A DNA stretch of 64,000 nt from Thermogemmatispora sp042408735 (GCF_042408735.1 NZ_JBHOQV010000093.1:37699-101698), one strand, 5' to 3'. Counted from the stretch's first letter, positions 34,572-43,387 are shown. The notes: generated by a model not told the origin, from the letters alone. A program made the numbers and translations.

Positions 34572-37500
34572 GTGGGCTATCACCGTCGGTATAAGCTCAA
34601 AGATGACCGCTTCGGTCTGCTGGCACTCACGCTGCGCGAGAAGGCCGGCCTGACACAGGCCGAGATCGCGACGATGCTCGGTGTGTCGGAGCGCACCATT
34701 CGCCACTGGGAGGGTGGCACGGCCTTCCCAACAAGCGAGAACCTGAAGAAGCTGATCGAGATTTATTTGCATTACGGCGCCTTCCACGAGGAGCAGGCCC
34801 ACGAAGAGGCTCGCACCCTCTGGCAGCAGGCCGCCGAGAGCGCGGCCCGGCGTTCGATCCCCTTCGATGAGCTGTGGTTTGCGGAGCTGCTTCAGGCCCG
34901 GCGCCGTTCCTCTCAGCCTCTACCTGCCCTCTCTTCCTCTGCGATCGCCGCCCGGCCCTCTTCGCCGCTGCCGCCAACAGGCGAGCCTGCACCCGACCCT
35001 CCGACCGCCCCTCGTGCCGCCCGCGCCGAGTGGGGCGAGGCCCCCGACGCCTCTTCCTTCTATGGCCGTCAGAGCGAGCTGGCCACTCTGGAACGCTGGC
35101 TGCTCGCCGATCACTGTCGGCTGATCGTCGTCCTGGGGCTGGGCGGCATCGGCAAGACCACCCTGGCCGTTCGCTTCGCTCAGCAGGTGGCGCCCCATTT
35201 CGAGTTTGTCCTCTGGCGCTCTCTGCGCAACGCTCCCCCTCTCGATGAGCTGCTGGCCGACTGCATCCAGGCCCTGACCCAGCAGCAGGGCCTCTCGCTT
35301 CCATCTCAGCTCGAAGGCCGCATGACCCTTCTGCTCGACCTGCTGCGCAGGCGGCGCTACCTGCTGGTCTTCGATAACCTGGAGACTTTGCTGCAGCCCG
35401 GTAGCTTCGAGGGAGGCTATCGCGAGGGCTACGAGGGCTATGGGCGCCTGCTGCGCCAGGTGGCCGAGTGCACTCATCAGAGCTGCTTGCTGCTGACTAG
35501 CCGTGAGCTGCCCGGCGAGCTGGAGCCGCTGGAGGGACCGCTCTCGCCAGTGCGCGCCCTGAAGCTCTTCGGCCTGGAGCGCGAGGCCATCCAGCAGTTG
35601 CTAGAGGAGCGCCGCCTTGTGGGTTCGCCGCACGCCTGGGATGAGCTGGTGCACCACTACGCTGGCAACCCTCTGGCGCTCAAGCTGGCCGCCGCCACCG
35701 TCCAGGAGGTGTTCGGCGGCCAGATCGAGGCTTTCTTGCGCGAGGGGCCGAGGCTCCTGCACACCGTCCGTCAGCTTCTGGATTACCAGTTCGAGCGCCT
35801 CTCTTCCCTGGAACGTGACCTGATGTACTGGCTGGCGATTGAGCGCGAGATGGTACCGCTCGAGGAGCTTGGTCAGGATCTGCTGGGCGCCATCTCGCGC
35901 CGCGAGCTGCTGGCCGCCCTGAAGTCGCTGCGCTGGCGCTGCCTGGTGGAGCGAGCCGAGCAGGGAGCGATTTTCACGCTGCAGCCGGTGGTAATGGAGT
36001 ACGTCAGCGAGCGTCTGGTCGAGGAGGTCTGCGAGGAGATTCTGCAAGAGCGTCCGCGGTTGCTGCTCTCGCACGCCTTGATGAAGGCCAGCAGCAAGGA
36101 TTATATTCGTGAGAGCCAGGTCCGCATGCTGCTGCAGCCTCTGCTGGAGCGTCTCCTCTCGCTCTGCGGGGACGAGCAGCGGCTGGAGGAGCGGATAATG
36201 GCCTTGACGGGTAGCCTGCGCGGCCTGCCCTACGCGGTCCAGGGCTATGGCGGAGGCAATCTGGTCAATCTGGTGGCCACCCTGCGCGGCCATCTGCGCA
36301 ATATGGATTTCTCCGGTCTGGCTGTGCGCCAGGCTTATCTTCAGGGCATCGAGGCCCAGGGCGCCAGCTTTGCCGCCGCCTGGATCAGCGACTCGCTCTT
36401 TACGGAGCCGGTCGAGAGCATCGCCTCACTGACCCTCAGCCCCGACGGGTGCCTGCTGGCCGTGGGCAGCTTCAGCGGTCAGATCCGTCTCTGGCATCTG
36501 GCAGAAGGACGCCCGGTACTGACGCTGCGCGGTCACAGCCGCATGGCCTGGGCCCTGGCCTTCAGTCCCGACGGGCGCCTGTTGGCCAGCGGCGGCTACG
36601 ACCGCAGCGTGAAGCTCTGGCATCTCCGCGGCGAGGAGAGTGGACATTGCTTCCGCGTCTTGCAGGGTCATGAGAAGTGGGTGCGGGCCGTGACCTTCAG
36701 CCCCGACGGGCGCCTGTTGGCTACGAGCGGGATGGACCAAACCATCCGCCTCTGGGAGATCGAGACGGGTCGCTGCCTGAAGGTGCTCTATGGCCACATC
36801 GGCCCCGTCTGGGACCTGGCCTTCAGTCCTGATGGCCGCCTGCTGGTGAGCAGCGGCAACGACGAGACGGTGCGTCTCTGGGAGGTAGAGTCGGGGGCTT
36901 GTGTGCGGATCTTGCACGGCCACCGGGGCGATATCATGGCGGTAGCCTTCCATCCCGAAGGGAAGCTCTTTGCCAGCGGTGGCGAAGATGGCCTGGTTAA
37001 TCTTTGGGAGGTGGCCAACGGGCGCCTCCTGGCCACTCTACGCCTGCATACGAGGCGTGCCGCTACCATCGCCTTCAACCCCGAGGGGACAATGCTGGCC
37101 AGCGGCTGCGACGATGGGGCGGTCGAGATCTGGCGACTGGGCGCTGAGGCCCAGCGGCTGCGTATTCTGCACGGTCACTCGACCTTTGTGAGCGTCGTGG
37201 CGTTCGGCCCCGCCGGTCTGCTGATCAGTGTCTCTTACAGCGGCAAGGTCAAGCTCTGGGATGTAGAGAGCGGTAAATGCCTGCGTACCCTGCAGGGCCA
37301 TAGCAGCGTGGCGCGTTCGATGGCCTTCAGTCCGGACGGGCGCTATCTGGTGAACGGCGATGACAATGGCCTGCTGCGCCTCTGGTTGCTGGCCCCCAAC
37401 GGCCAGGCCCGCTGCCTGTACGCCTTCCAGGGGCACGCCGGCCCCATCTGGTCGATTCTTTTCCAGCCCAACGGTCGCACCTTCATCAGCAGTGGCGACG

Positions 37501-38345
37501 ACCAGGCGATCCGCCTGTGGAGGCTGACAGAGCAAGAGGGCGCGCACTGCCTGAAAACCTGGCACGGCCACAGCGCCGTCATCTGGTCGCTGGCTCTGGC
37601 TCCCGACGGCCAGCTTCTGGCCAGCGGCAGCCACGATCGGACTGTCCAAATCTGGGATCTGCGCCGCGATGGCCAGGAAGCCTGCCTGAAAACACTGCAC
37701 GGCCACGGCTCAATGGTCTGGTCGTTGGCCTTCAGCCCCGATGGCTCCCTCCTGGCCAGCGGCGATAACGACGGCGAGATCAAGCTGTGGGAGGTCGACA
37801 GCGGGCGCTGCCTGCGCACCCTGCAGGGCGAGGCCAGCCCTATCGGCGCCCTGGCCTTTAGTCCCGATGGCCGCTGGCTGCTGAGCAGCAGCAACGATGG
37901 AAGCCTCAGCCTCTGGGACCTCAGCAGCGGCTATCGTCGCCAGCGCTGGCCCGGACACGGCGCCCTGACCTGGTTCAGAGCGATCGCTTTCAGCCCCGAT
38001 GCCCGCCTGCTGGCTAGCGGCGACGAGCACACCCTGCGGCTCGGCCAGATCGAGGACCTGAGTTATCACCTCTGCTCGCAGACCTTCGCCAGCCATAGCG
38101 GCCAGGTCTGGTCGGTAGCCTTTAGCGCTGACGGCGAGCTGCTGGCCAGCGGCGACGATAATGGGATCATCCAGATCTTCGAGACGAGAACCGGGAACCG
38201 CCTCTACCTCCTGCGCAGCGAGCGTCCCTACGAGCGAATGAATATCTGCAAGGTGCGCGGCCTCAGCGAGGCGCAAAAAGCCTCCCTCAAGGCCCTGGGC
38301 GCCTGCGAGGGTGGCGAGACCGCGCTCTCTCATTCGTATTCGTGA
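34572..38345 (+). CDS. STAND regulator: XRE helix-turn-helix, NB-ARC ATPase, pentapeptide-like segment, 14 WD40 repeats
   Basis: The 1257-residue protein starts at a GTG. Residues 15-66 form an XRE helix-turn-helix (LREKAGLTQAEIATMLGVSE). After a Pro/Ser-rich linker comes an NB-ARC domain with P-loop GLGGIGKTT (189-197), Walker B YLLVFDNLE (263-271) and sensor LLLTSRE (306-312), then helical winged domains. Residues near 580-605 (MDFSGLAVRQAYLQGIEAQG) look like pentapeptide repeats. From about 613 to 1240 I count 14 WD40 units, each ending in LW, IW or a decayed form, enough for two seven-bladed propellers. STAND proteins are ATP-driven switches that oligomerise on ligand binding, so this is a likely DNA-binding activator. 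It sits between promoter copies C and D. Confidence 0.93.
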   Translation: MGYHRRYKLKDDRFGLLALTLREKAGLTQAEIATMLGVSERTIRHWEGGTAFPTSENLKKLIEIYLHYGAFHEEQAHEEARTLWQQAAESAARRSIPFDELWFAELLQARRRSSQPLPALSSSAIAARPSSPLPPTGEPAPDPPTAPRAARAEWGEAPDASSFYGRQSELATLERWLLADHCRLIVVLGLGGIGKTTLAVRFAQQVAPHFEFVLWRSLRNAPPLDELLADCIQALTQQQGLSLPSQLEGRMTLLLDLLRRRRYLLVFDNLETLLQPGSFEGGYREGYEGYGRLLRQVAECTHQSCLLLTSRELPGELEPLEGPLSPVRALKLFGLEREAIQQLLEERRLVGSPHAWDELVHHYAGNPLALKLAAATVQEVFGGQIEAFLREGPRLLHTVRQLLDYQFERLSSLERDLMYWLAIEREMVPLEELGQDLLGAISRRELLAALKSLRWRCLVERAEQGAIFTLQPVVMEYVSERLVEEVCEEILQERPRLLLSHALMKASSKDYIRESQVRMLLQPLLERLLSLCGDEQRLEERIMALTGSLRGLPYAVQGYGGGNLVNLVATLRGHLRNMDFSGLAVRQAYLQGIEAQGASFAAAWISDSLFTEPVESIASLTLSPDGCLLAVGSFSGQIRLWHLAEGRPVLTLRGHSRMAWALAFSPDGRLLASGGYDRSVKLWHLRGEESGHCFRVLQGHEKWVRAVTFSPDGRLLATSGMDQTIRLWEIETGRCLKVLYGHIGPVWDLAFSPDGRLLVSSGNDETVRLWEVESGACVRILHGHRGDIMAVAFHPEGKLFASGGEDGLVNLWEVANGRLLATLRLHTRRAATIAFNPEGTMLASGCDDGAVEIWRLGAEAQRLRILHGHSTFVSVVAFGPAGLLISVSYSGKVKLWDVESGKCLRTLQGHSSVARSMAFSPDGRYLVNGDDNGLLRLWLLAPNGQARCLYAFQGHAGPIWSILFQPNGRTFISSGDDQAIRLWRLTEQEGAHCLKTWHGHSAVIWSLALAPDGQLLASGSHDRTVQIWDLRRDGQEACLKTLHGHGSMVWSLAFSPDGSLLASGDNDGEIKLWEVDSGRCLRTLQGEASPIGALAFSPDGRWLLSSSNDGSLSLWDLSSGYRRQRWPGHGALTWFRAIAFSPDARLLASGDEHTLRLGQIEDLSYHLCSQTFASHSGQVWSVAFSADGELLASGDDNGIIQIFETRTGNRLYLLRSERPYERMNICKVRGLSEAQKASLKALGACEGGETALSHSYS

Positions 38346-38445
38346 TTGATTAGCAGTAATAATAAGGAAGAGGGACAATTGCCCAGCCCACCCATCTCCC
38401 CCTGGCCCCCCCCCAGCCCGCTCAGCTCCCCTCCCTCCCTCCCTC

Positions 38446-38517
38446 AACCGGAAGCAACCGGAAAAGCGAAAACGGAAGCGAACGGTAGTGACCTCTGACG
38501 ATAGCCCGGCTACACTG
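38446..38517 (+). promoter_or_regulatory. Island promoter element, copy D (drives the epimerase-ABM-FAH-SMP30 unit)
   Basis: On the plus strand: GGAAGC boxes starting at 38450 and 38474 (24 bp apart), TAGTGA (38486-38491) 12 bp after the second box start, 19 variable bases, TACACT (38511-38516). The start point would be about 210 nt upstream of the epimerase ATG. The 100 nt between the STAND gene and this element are C/T-rich. Confidence 0.75.
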
Positions 38518-38732
38518 AGCAGCAGAGTGGAGGAACAGATGCCCTCTGCTATGCTCGCGCCCGCCCAGGCCTCGGCTGCTTGCTCTCTCTGGCCAGCACG
38601 CCGGCGGCGAGCAAGCCCCCGGCGCGAGGGGAATCCGGCAGCCACCTGGCAGGTGCGGGCATAGCGGCAGGCATAGCGGCGCTGAAGCGCCAGGTAGCAG
38701 AGCAGAGGGAGGAAGGAAGGAAGCAAGCGAGC

Positions 38733-39734
38733 ATGGCCCAAGAACGCTTTCTTGTCACGGGGGCCCTGGGCTGTATTGGGGCCTGGATCGTGCGCAATCT
38801 GGTGCGCGAAGGCATCCCAGTCGTGGCCTTTGACCTGGGCCAGGAGAGGTGGCGGCTCAAGCTCATCATGACGCCGGACGAGCTAGCCCAGGTGACCTTC
38901 GTTCAGGGCGACATCGCTGAGCTGGGCGCCCTGGAGGAGGTCCTTGATCAGCAAGAGATCACACATGTCGTCCACCTGGCCGCCCTACAGATGCCCTCCG
39001 TGCGCGCCAATCCGTCGTTGGGAGCGCGCGTCAACGTCGTCGGCACCGTTAACGTCTTCGAGGCCGTTCGCCGGCGCACGGAGCAGATCCGGCGACTGGT
39101 CTACGCTTCCTCGGTGGCCGTCTATGATTCCCAGGCTGGCGGGGCGAGCGGCGTAGTGCAGCATGAGACGCCGCAGCGCCCGAACTCGCTCTACGGCGTC
39201 TTCAAGCAGGCCAACGAAGGTACGGCCCGCATCTACTGGCAGGAGCACGGCCTCAGCAGCATCGGCCTGCGGCCCGCCACCGTCTATGGGCCAGGACGCG
39301 ATCAGGGCTTGACCTCGGCCCCGACGCGCGCCATGCTGGCCGCTGTGCTGGGGCGTCCCTTCCATATTCCCTTTGGGGGACGGGGCGAGTTCCAGTACGT
39401 CGACGATGTGGCCAGGACCTTTATCGCCTGCGCCCGCGTGCCATTCGAAGGGGCAGAGGTCTTCAACCTGCATGGAAGCGTCGCCCACATGAGTGAGATC
39501 GTGGCCCTTATTGAGGAGCTGGTACCCGCCAGCCGCGGCCTGATCACCTTTGCCGAGCCAGCTTTTCCCTCGCCCGAGAGCTACTCCGCGGAGGCGCTTA
39601 GCCGCCTCATCGGCTCGCCGCCTCATACTCCGCTGCGTGAGGGCATCGCCGCCACCATCGCGCTCTTTCGCCAGCAGGTCGCCCGCGGCGAGCTGGACCA
39701 GTCCGCCCTCCAGGGCGGAGCCGCTGCCCGTTGA
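38733..39734 (+). CDS. NAD(P)-dependent epimerase/dehydratase (extended SDR)
   Basis: I start at the ATG at 38733 (AQERFLVTGALG follows), behind GGAAGGAAGGAAG; the frame is open back to 38580 but with low-complexity composition. The 333-residue extended SDR has the nucleotide loop VTGALGCIGAWIVRNLV, THVVHLAALQMPSV, the catalytic Ser/Tyr/Lys in LVYASSVAVYD and YGVFKQANE, and LRPATVYGPGRDQGLT. The substrate domain is that of sugar-nucleotide epimerases, but in this operon it may act on a carbocyclic or lactone intermediate. First gene behind promoter copy D. Confidence 0.9.
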   Translation: MAQERFLVTGALGCIGAWIVRNLVREGIPVVAFDLGQERWRLKLIMTPDELAQVTFVQGDIAELGALEEVLDQQEITHVVHLAALQMPSVRANPSLGARVNVVGTVNVFEAVRRRTEQIRRLVYASSVAVYDSQAGGASGVVQHETPQRPNSLYGVFKQANEGTARIYWQEHGLSSIGLRPATVYGPGRDQGLTSAPTRAMLAAVLGRPFHIPFGGRGEFQYVDDVARTFIACARVPFEGAEVFNLHGSVAHMSEIVALIEELVPASRGLITFAEPAFPSPESYSAEALSRLIGSPPHTPLREGIAATIALFRQQVARGELDQSALQGGAAAR

Positions 39735-39881
39735 GCAGGCACCAGCCAGCCAGCCAGCCGACGGGTCCTGGTGGCCAGGGCTACGCGGGTCGCCCGTTCG
39801 TCTTCCGCTCGAGCGGAAGCACATTCCCCAAGGAGCAACGTGTACAAGCGCGAAGGAGAGGAGAAAGGAAGAGCAGTATCT

Positions 39882-40214
39882 ATGATCGTCCTGGTAGCCC
39901 GTTATTACGGCAAACCGGGCCAGGGCGACGCCATCGAGGCCGCCCTCAAACAGATGGCGCCGCGCGTCGCCACAAGCGAGCCTGGCTGTTTGCTCTATCA
40001 CGCCTGTCGCTCGCAGGAGCAGCCCGACCAGTTTCTGCTCTACGAGCAGTACGCCGACGAGGAGGCCCTGCAGCACCATCGCCAGACCCCGCATTATCGC
40101 CAGTTCGTCGAAGAGACCATCCTGCCGCTGCTGGAGAAACGCGAGCGAGATCTCTACACGCTGGTTGTTGGTCAGCCACCGGTGAGCACAGACCAGAAGA
40201 GAGCAGGCGAGTAG
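39882..40214 (+). CDS. ABM-fold (antibiotic biosynthesis monooxygenase-like) protein
   Basis: The start is the ATG at 39882 with AGGAAGAG upstream. The 110-residue product has the ABM pattern ARYYGKPGQGDAIEAALKQM, SEPGCLLYHACRS and FLLYEQYADEEALQHH with TPHYRQFVEE. It is clearly paralogous to the protein at 1699-1986. The C-terminal 15 residues are polar. It probably acts on a quinol or ring-derived intermediate, or stabilises one. The gene is 3 nt ahead of an FAA-hydrolase-family gene, an arrangement also seen in region 1 (6 nt apart, opposite order). Confidence 0.88.
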   Translation: MIVLVARYYGKPGQGDAIEAALKQMAPRVATSEPGCLLYHACRSQEQPDQFLLYEQYADEEALQHHRQTPHYRQFVEETILPLLEKRERDLYTLVVGQPPVSTDQKRAGE

Positions 40215-40217
40215 CAG

Positions 40218-41267
40218 ATGAGCACCCGATTCTTTGTCCTTGGTTCGTTTTCCGTGGCCGGCTGTCCACCATTTGCCGGCCTTGTCCTCGACGAGCAAGT
40301 GGTGGCGGTTGACGCCCTTCAGCCGCTCTGCGAACGGCTTGGGCAGCCGCTCTGCGGCAGCAAGAGCGTGTTGGAGCTGCTAGAGCACTGGGAGCAGAAT
40401 CTGCGCGCCCTCCAGCGAGCTGTCGAGGTCCTCAGCCTGGAGTCGGCCCACCCAGCGGCCACCCCAGAGCTGAGCTGGCAGCCGCTAGAAGCCCTGCACG
40501 TCCACGCACCGGTACTCTATCCGCGCCAGGTCTTCTGCGCCGGCGCCAACTACCGTCAGCACGTTATCGAACTGGCCGTCGCCCAGGGGCATGGCGCCCA
40601 TGACCAGACAGACGAGGACGAACGGCGCGCTCTGGCCGAGCGCATCATGGATGCCCGCATCGCCAATGGCCAGCCCTACGTCTTTACCAAGATCCCTTCG
40701 GCGATCACCGGTCCCTACGACCCGATCTTCCTGCCCGCAGACAGTCAGCAAGTGGACTGGGAGCTAGAGCTAGGCGTCGTCATTGGGAAGGCCGCGCGCC
40801 ATGTCAGGCGCGATCAAGCACTGGACTACGTCGCCGGCTATACGATTGTCAATGACCTGACCTGCCGTGATCGCGTCTATCGTCCTGACCTGCAGGCCAT
40901 CGGCAGCGACTGGCTGCGCAGCAAATGCCCACCCGGCTTTCTGCCCAGCGGCCCCTTCCTGGTCCCAGCCAGCTTTGTACCCGACCCCCAGCGACTCCAC
41001 CTGACCCTCAAGCTCAACGGTCAGGTCATGCAGGACGAAGGGACCGACGACATGATCTTCGGTGTTGCGCGCCTGATCGAATATATCTCCCACTATGTGC
41101 AGCTCTGGCCCGGAGACCTGATCTGCACCGGCTCGCCGCGCGGCAACGGCATGCACTATCAGCGCTTCCTGCAGCCTGGCGACGTTCTGGAGGGGAGCAT
41201 CAGCGGCCTCGGCACCCAGCGCAACCGCTGCCTGGCCGAAGAGGAAAGCCCCGGCCGGGCGCGCTAA
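40218..41267 (+). CDS. Fumarylacetoacetate hydrolase family protein
   Basis: The 349-residue protein has a long N-terminal region (1-105) and the FAA_hydrolase domain: PRQVFCAGANYRQHVIELA, KIPSAITGPYDPIFLP, the acidic metal ligands in DWELELGVVIGKAARHV, YTIVNDLTCRDRVYRPDLQA and GDLICTGSPRGNGMHYQRFL. GSPRGNG in place of GTxxGxG and the inserted HGAHDQTDEDERRAL set it apart from the other two family members in the window. Likely C-C hydrolase, isomerase or decarboxylase on a ring-cleavage product. It is coupled to the ABM gene. Confidence 0.92.
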   Translation: MSTRFFVLGSFSVAGCPPFAGLVLDEQVVAVDALQPLCERLGQPLCGSKSVLELLEHWEQNLRALQRAVEVLSLESAHPAATPELSWQPLEALHVHAPVLYPRQVFCAGANYRQHVIELAVAQGHGAHDQTDEDERRALAERIMDARIANGQPYVFTKIPSAITGPYDPIFLPADSQQVDWELELGVVIGKAARHVRRDQALDYVAGYTIVNDLTCRDRVYRPDLQAIGSDWLRSKCPPGFLPSGPFLVPASFVPDPQRLHLTLKLNGQVMQDEGTDDMIFGVARLIEYISHYVQLWPGDLICTGSPRGNGMHYQRFLQPGDVLEGSISGLGTQRNRCLAEEESPGRAR

Positions 41268-41330
41268 AGAGCCGGCCAGCCTGGCCAGGCTGTCCAGGCC
41301 AACGAGGCCATAGCAAAGGAGAGCAGGATC

Positions 41331-42368
41331 ATGGTATCCTCAGCCAACCCACTCAAAGACTGGCAGGTCGACCGCAGCAGCATTCGCAACATCGGTCACG
41401 ATCTGCAGCGTCCGGAGTGCATCCTGGCCGAGCGCGACGGCACCCTCTGGGTCGCTGACGCCCGCGGCGGCGTCATGCGCATCGATCCCGATGGCCGCCA
41501 GCAGCTGATCTTGCCCGTGGTCGAGCGCCCCCAGGCGTCCCCCACGGGCAGCGAGACCAGCTTTGAAGAGCGCTACGTTCAGGCCTATGGATCGCTTCCC
41601 AATGGGCTGGCCTTCGCCGAAAACGGCGATCTGATCATCGCGAACTGGGGAACCGATGCCGTCGAGATCATGACGCGCGACGGGCGCCTGCGTACCCTCT
41701 ATACGGAGATCGACGGCCAGCCGCTGGGCAAGGCCAACTTCGTCCTGCGCGACAGCCACAATCGCATCTGGCTCAGCGTCAACACTCGTGAACATCCCTG
41801 GACCAACCAGCTCAACACACGCACCGCCGACGGCTACATCGCTCTCATAGATGAGCGCGGCATCCGCATCGTCGCCGAGGGCTTCTGCGGTACCAATGAG
41901 ATCCGCTTCGACGCGCGCGAAGAGTGGCTCTACGTTGTTGAGAGCACGGCCTGGCGCATCAGCCGCCTGCGGGTCCAGCCCGATGGATCCTTGACCGATC
42001 GCGAGATCTACGGCCCCTCACGTCTGCCGGGCTTCCCCGACGGCTTCGCCTTCGATGCCTGTGGTAATCTCTGGGTGACGCTGATCTTTACCGATCAGCT
42101 CATCGCCATCACACCCGAGGGCGAGGTTCTGACCCTGCTCGACGATAGCAATCCCGAGACCAAGGCCCGCCTCTTCGCCCACTACGAGAGCCACAGCCTG
42201 ACGCCTGAGATCCTGGCCGCCACCCATGGCACGATCGCCCCCTGGCTGGCCAGCCTGACCTTCGGGGGACCGGACCTACGCACCGTCTATCTCGGCAGCC
42301 TGCGCGGAACTACGATTCCTTACTTCCGCAGCCCTGTTCCCGGCCTGCCGATGATCCACTGGCGCTAA
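41331..42368 (+). CDS. SMP-30/gluconolactonase/LRE family protein
   Basis: The 345-residue product is a six-bladed beta-propeller of the SMP-30 type: PECILAERDGTLWVADARGG for the first metal-binding Glu, PNGLAFAENGDLIIANWG with the conserved Asn, TNEIRFDAREEWLYVVES and FPDGFAFDACGNLWVTL with the conserved Asp. Such Ca/Zn lactonases open sugar or muconolactone-type rings. In this operon it probably hydrolyses a lactone formed after ring oxidation. It lies 63 nt after the FAA hydrolase gene. No signal peptide, so cytoplasmic. Confidence 0.9.
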   Translation: MVSSANPLKDWQVDRSSIRNIGHDLQRPECILAERDGTLWVADARGGVMRIDPDGRQQLILPVVERPQASPTGSETSFEERYVQAYGSLPNGLAFAENGDLIIANWGTDAVEIMTRDGRLRTLYTEIDGQPLGKANFVLRDSHNRIWLSVNTREHPWTNQLNTRTADGYIALIDERGIRIVAEGFCGTNEIRFDAREEWLYVVESTAWRISRLRVQPDGSLTDREIYGPSRLPGFPDGFAFDACGNLWVTLIFTDQLIAITPEGEVLTLLDDSNPETKARLFAHYESHSLTPEILAATHGTIAPWLASLTFGGPDLRTVYLGSLRGTTIPYFRSPVPGLPMIHWR

Positions 42369-42574
42369 GCCATCCTGCCCGGGCCGGAGCACCTCCAGGC
42401 TGCCGGACTACTCACCTGCCCGACCGCTCCCTTTCAACCTTCCCGCACCCCGGCAGCCCCTCCGGCTCCTCTATCAGCCATCAGCAGGCAGGCTCATAAA
42501 TCAAGCGATTAACGATCAACAAAAAAGGAAGAGCGAAGGCCAGGCATATCATCATCAAGGGAGACCAAAGACTT

Positions 42575-43156
42575 ATGTCCACAAAGCAGATATCTTCGTC
42601 CCTCGCCGCCCTGACTGCCGCGGGCGCACGCTGGTTTCAGATCGCCTATGCCGTCAACGATCTCGCCGAGGCCCAGAGCTTCTTTCAAGCGACGCTCGGC
42701 GTATCCCGTTTCTTCGTCATCGAAGACATCCAGTTTCGCGACTACATCTATCGCGGCCAGGCAGCTTTCTGTCGGCAGAACGTCGCCTTCGGCTACGCAG
42801 GCCCCCTGCAGATCGAGCTAATGCAGCCGCTGGAAGGCGAGAACAGTCTGACAGCCTTTCTGCGCCAGCGCGGCCCAGGCGTCCATCACCTGGGACTGGA
42901 GGTCGACGACCTCGAGCAGGTTCTGCGGGCGCTCCTGAATCAGAGAGGACCAGGAACAGAGGGGAGAGAGAGCCAGGGGGTCAGCAGGGAGCCGGAGAGC
43001 AGTCCGCTGACCATCGTCGAGAGTGGCATCGCTGGCCAGGGCACTCGCTTCGCCTTTCTGGATACCCTGGCCAGCAGCGGCACCTACCTTGAGCTGGTCG
43101 CCCTCGATGAAGAGAATCGCGCCCTCTTCGAGCGCATTCGCCGCGGCGACTTCTAG
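42575..43156 (+). CDS. VOC family protein (glyoxalase/epimerase-like)
   Basis: The 193-residue protein has a single vicinal-oxygen-chelate unit pair: FQIAYAVNDLAEAQSFFQ at the N-terminus, GPLQIELMQPLEGENSL, then GVHHLGLEVDDLEQVLRALL and SGTYLELVALDEENRALFE. The layout resembles glyoxalase_4/methylmalonyl-CoA-epimerase-like proteins; a polar insertion (about 128-150) interrupts it. Substrate unknown. It is separated from the SMP-30 gene by about 200 nt, yet it is the last plus-strand gene before the strong stem-loop at 43217-43258, so it most likely belongs to the copy-D transcript, with a possible extra internal promoter. Confidence 0.85.
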   Translation: MSTKQISSSLAALTAAGARWFQIAYAVNDLAEAQSFFQATLGVSRFFVIEDIQFRDYIYRGQAAFCRQNVAFGYAGPLQIELMQPLEGENSLTAFLRQRGPGVHHLGLEVDDLEQVLRALLNQRGPGTEGRESQGVSREPESSPLTIVESGIAGQGTRFAFLDTLASSGTYLELVALDEENRALFERIRRGDF

Positions 43157-43216
43157 CCAGCTCAGCAAGCGGACTCCACCATTAGCGCCAGGGAAGTAAG
43201 CCCAGCCTCTGGCAGC

Positions 43217-43258
43217 GAGCAGCCCGACCTCACGCCGCCGCGGCGTGGGCGGCTGCTC
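43217..43258. terminator. Nested stem-loop terminator at the end of the catabolic island
   Basis: GAGCAGCC (43217-43224) pairs with GGCTGCTC (43251-43258), and inside it CACGCC (43231-43236) pairs with GGCGTG (43242-43247). It lies between the VOC gene and the convergent DUF5679 gene. It lacks a T-tract and may work in both directions. Confidence 0.6.
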
Positions 43259-43387
43259 ACTCCTGAGCTGCCCACACCGCTGCCACAGAAGAGCCGGGCG
43301 GGCATACAAGCCTCCTACGCCGCGGCGGCGCTGGCGGTCAGGCCACCCCTGACGGGTCGCAACGACAGGGCAGCCAGCGCTGTCGCC

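Noticed and set aside
28508..38517. The four related ~70-bp sequences as terminal inverted repeats of a transposon or MITE, since two of them bracket the STAND gene in opposite orientation.
   Set aside because: The copies differ freely in a 19-bp interior while box distances are constant, there are no target-site duplications or transposase, and each copy points at a gene start; a promoter explains this better.
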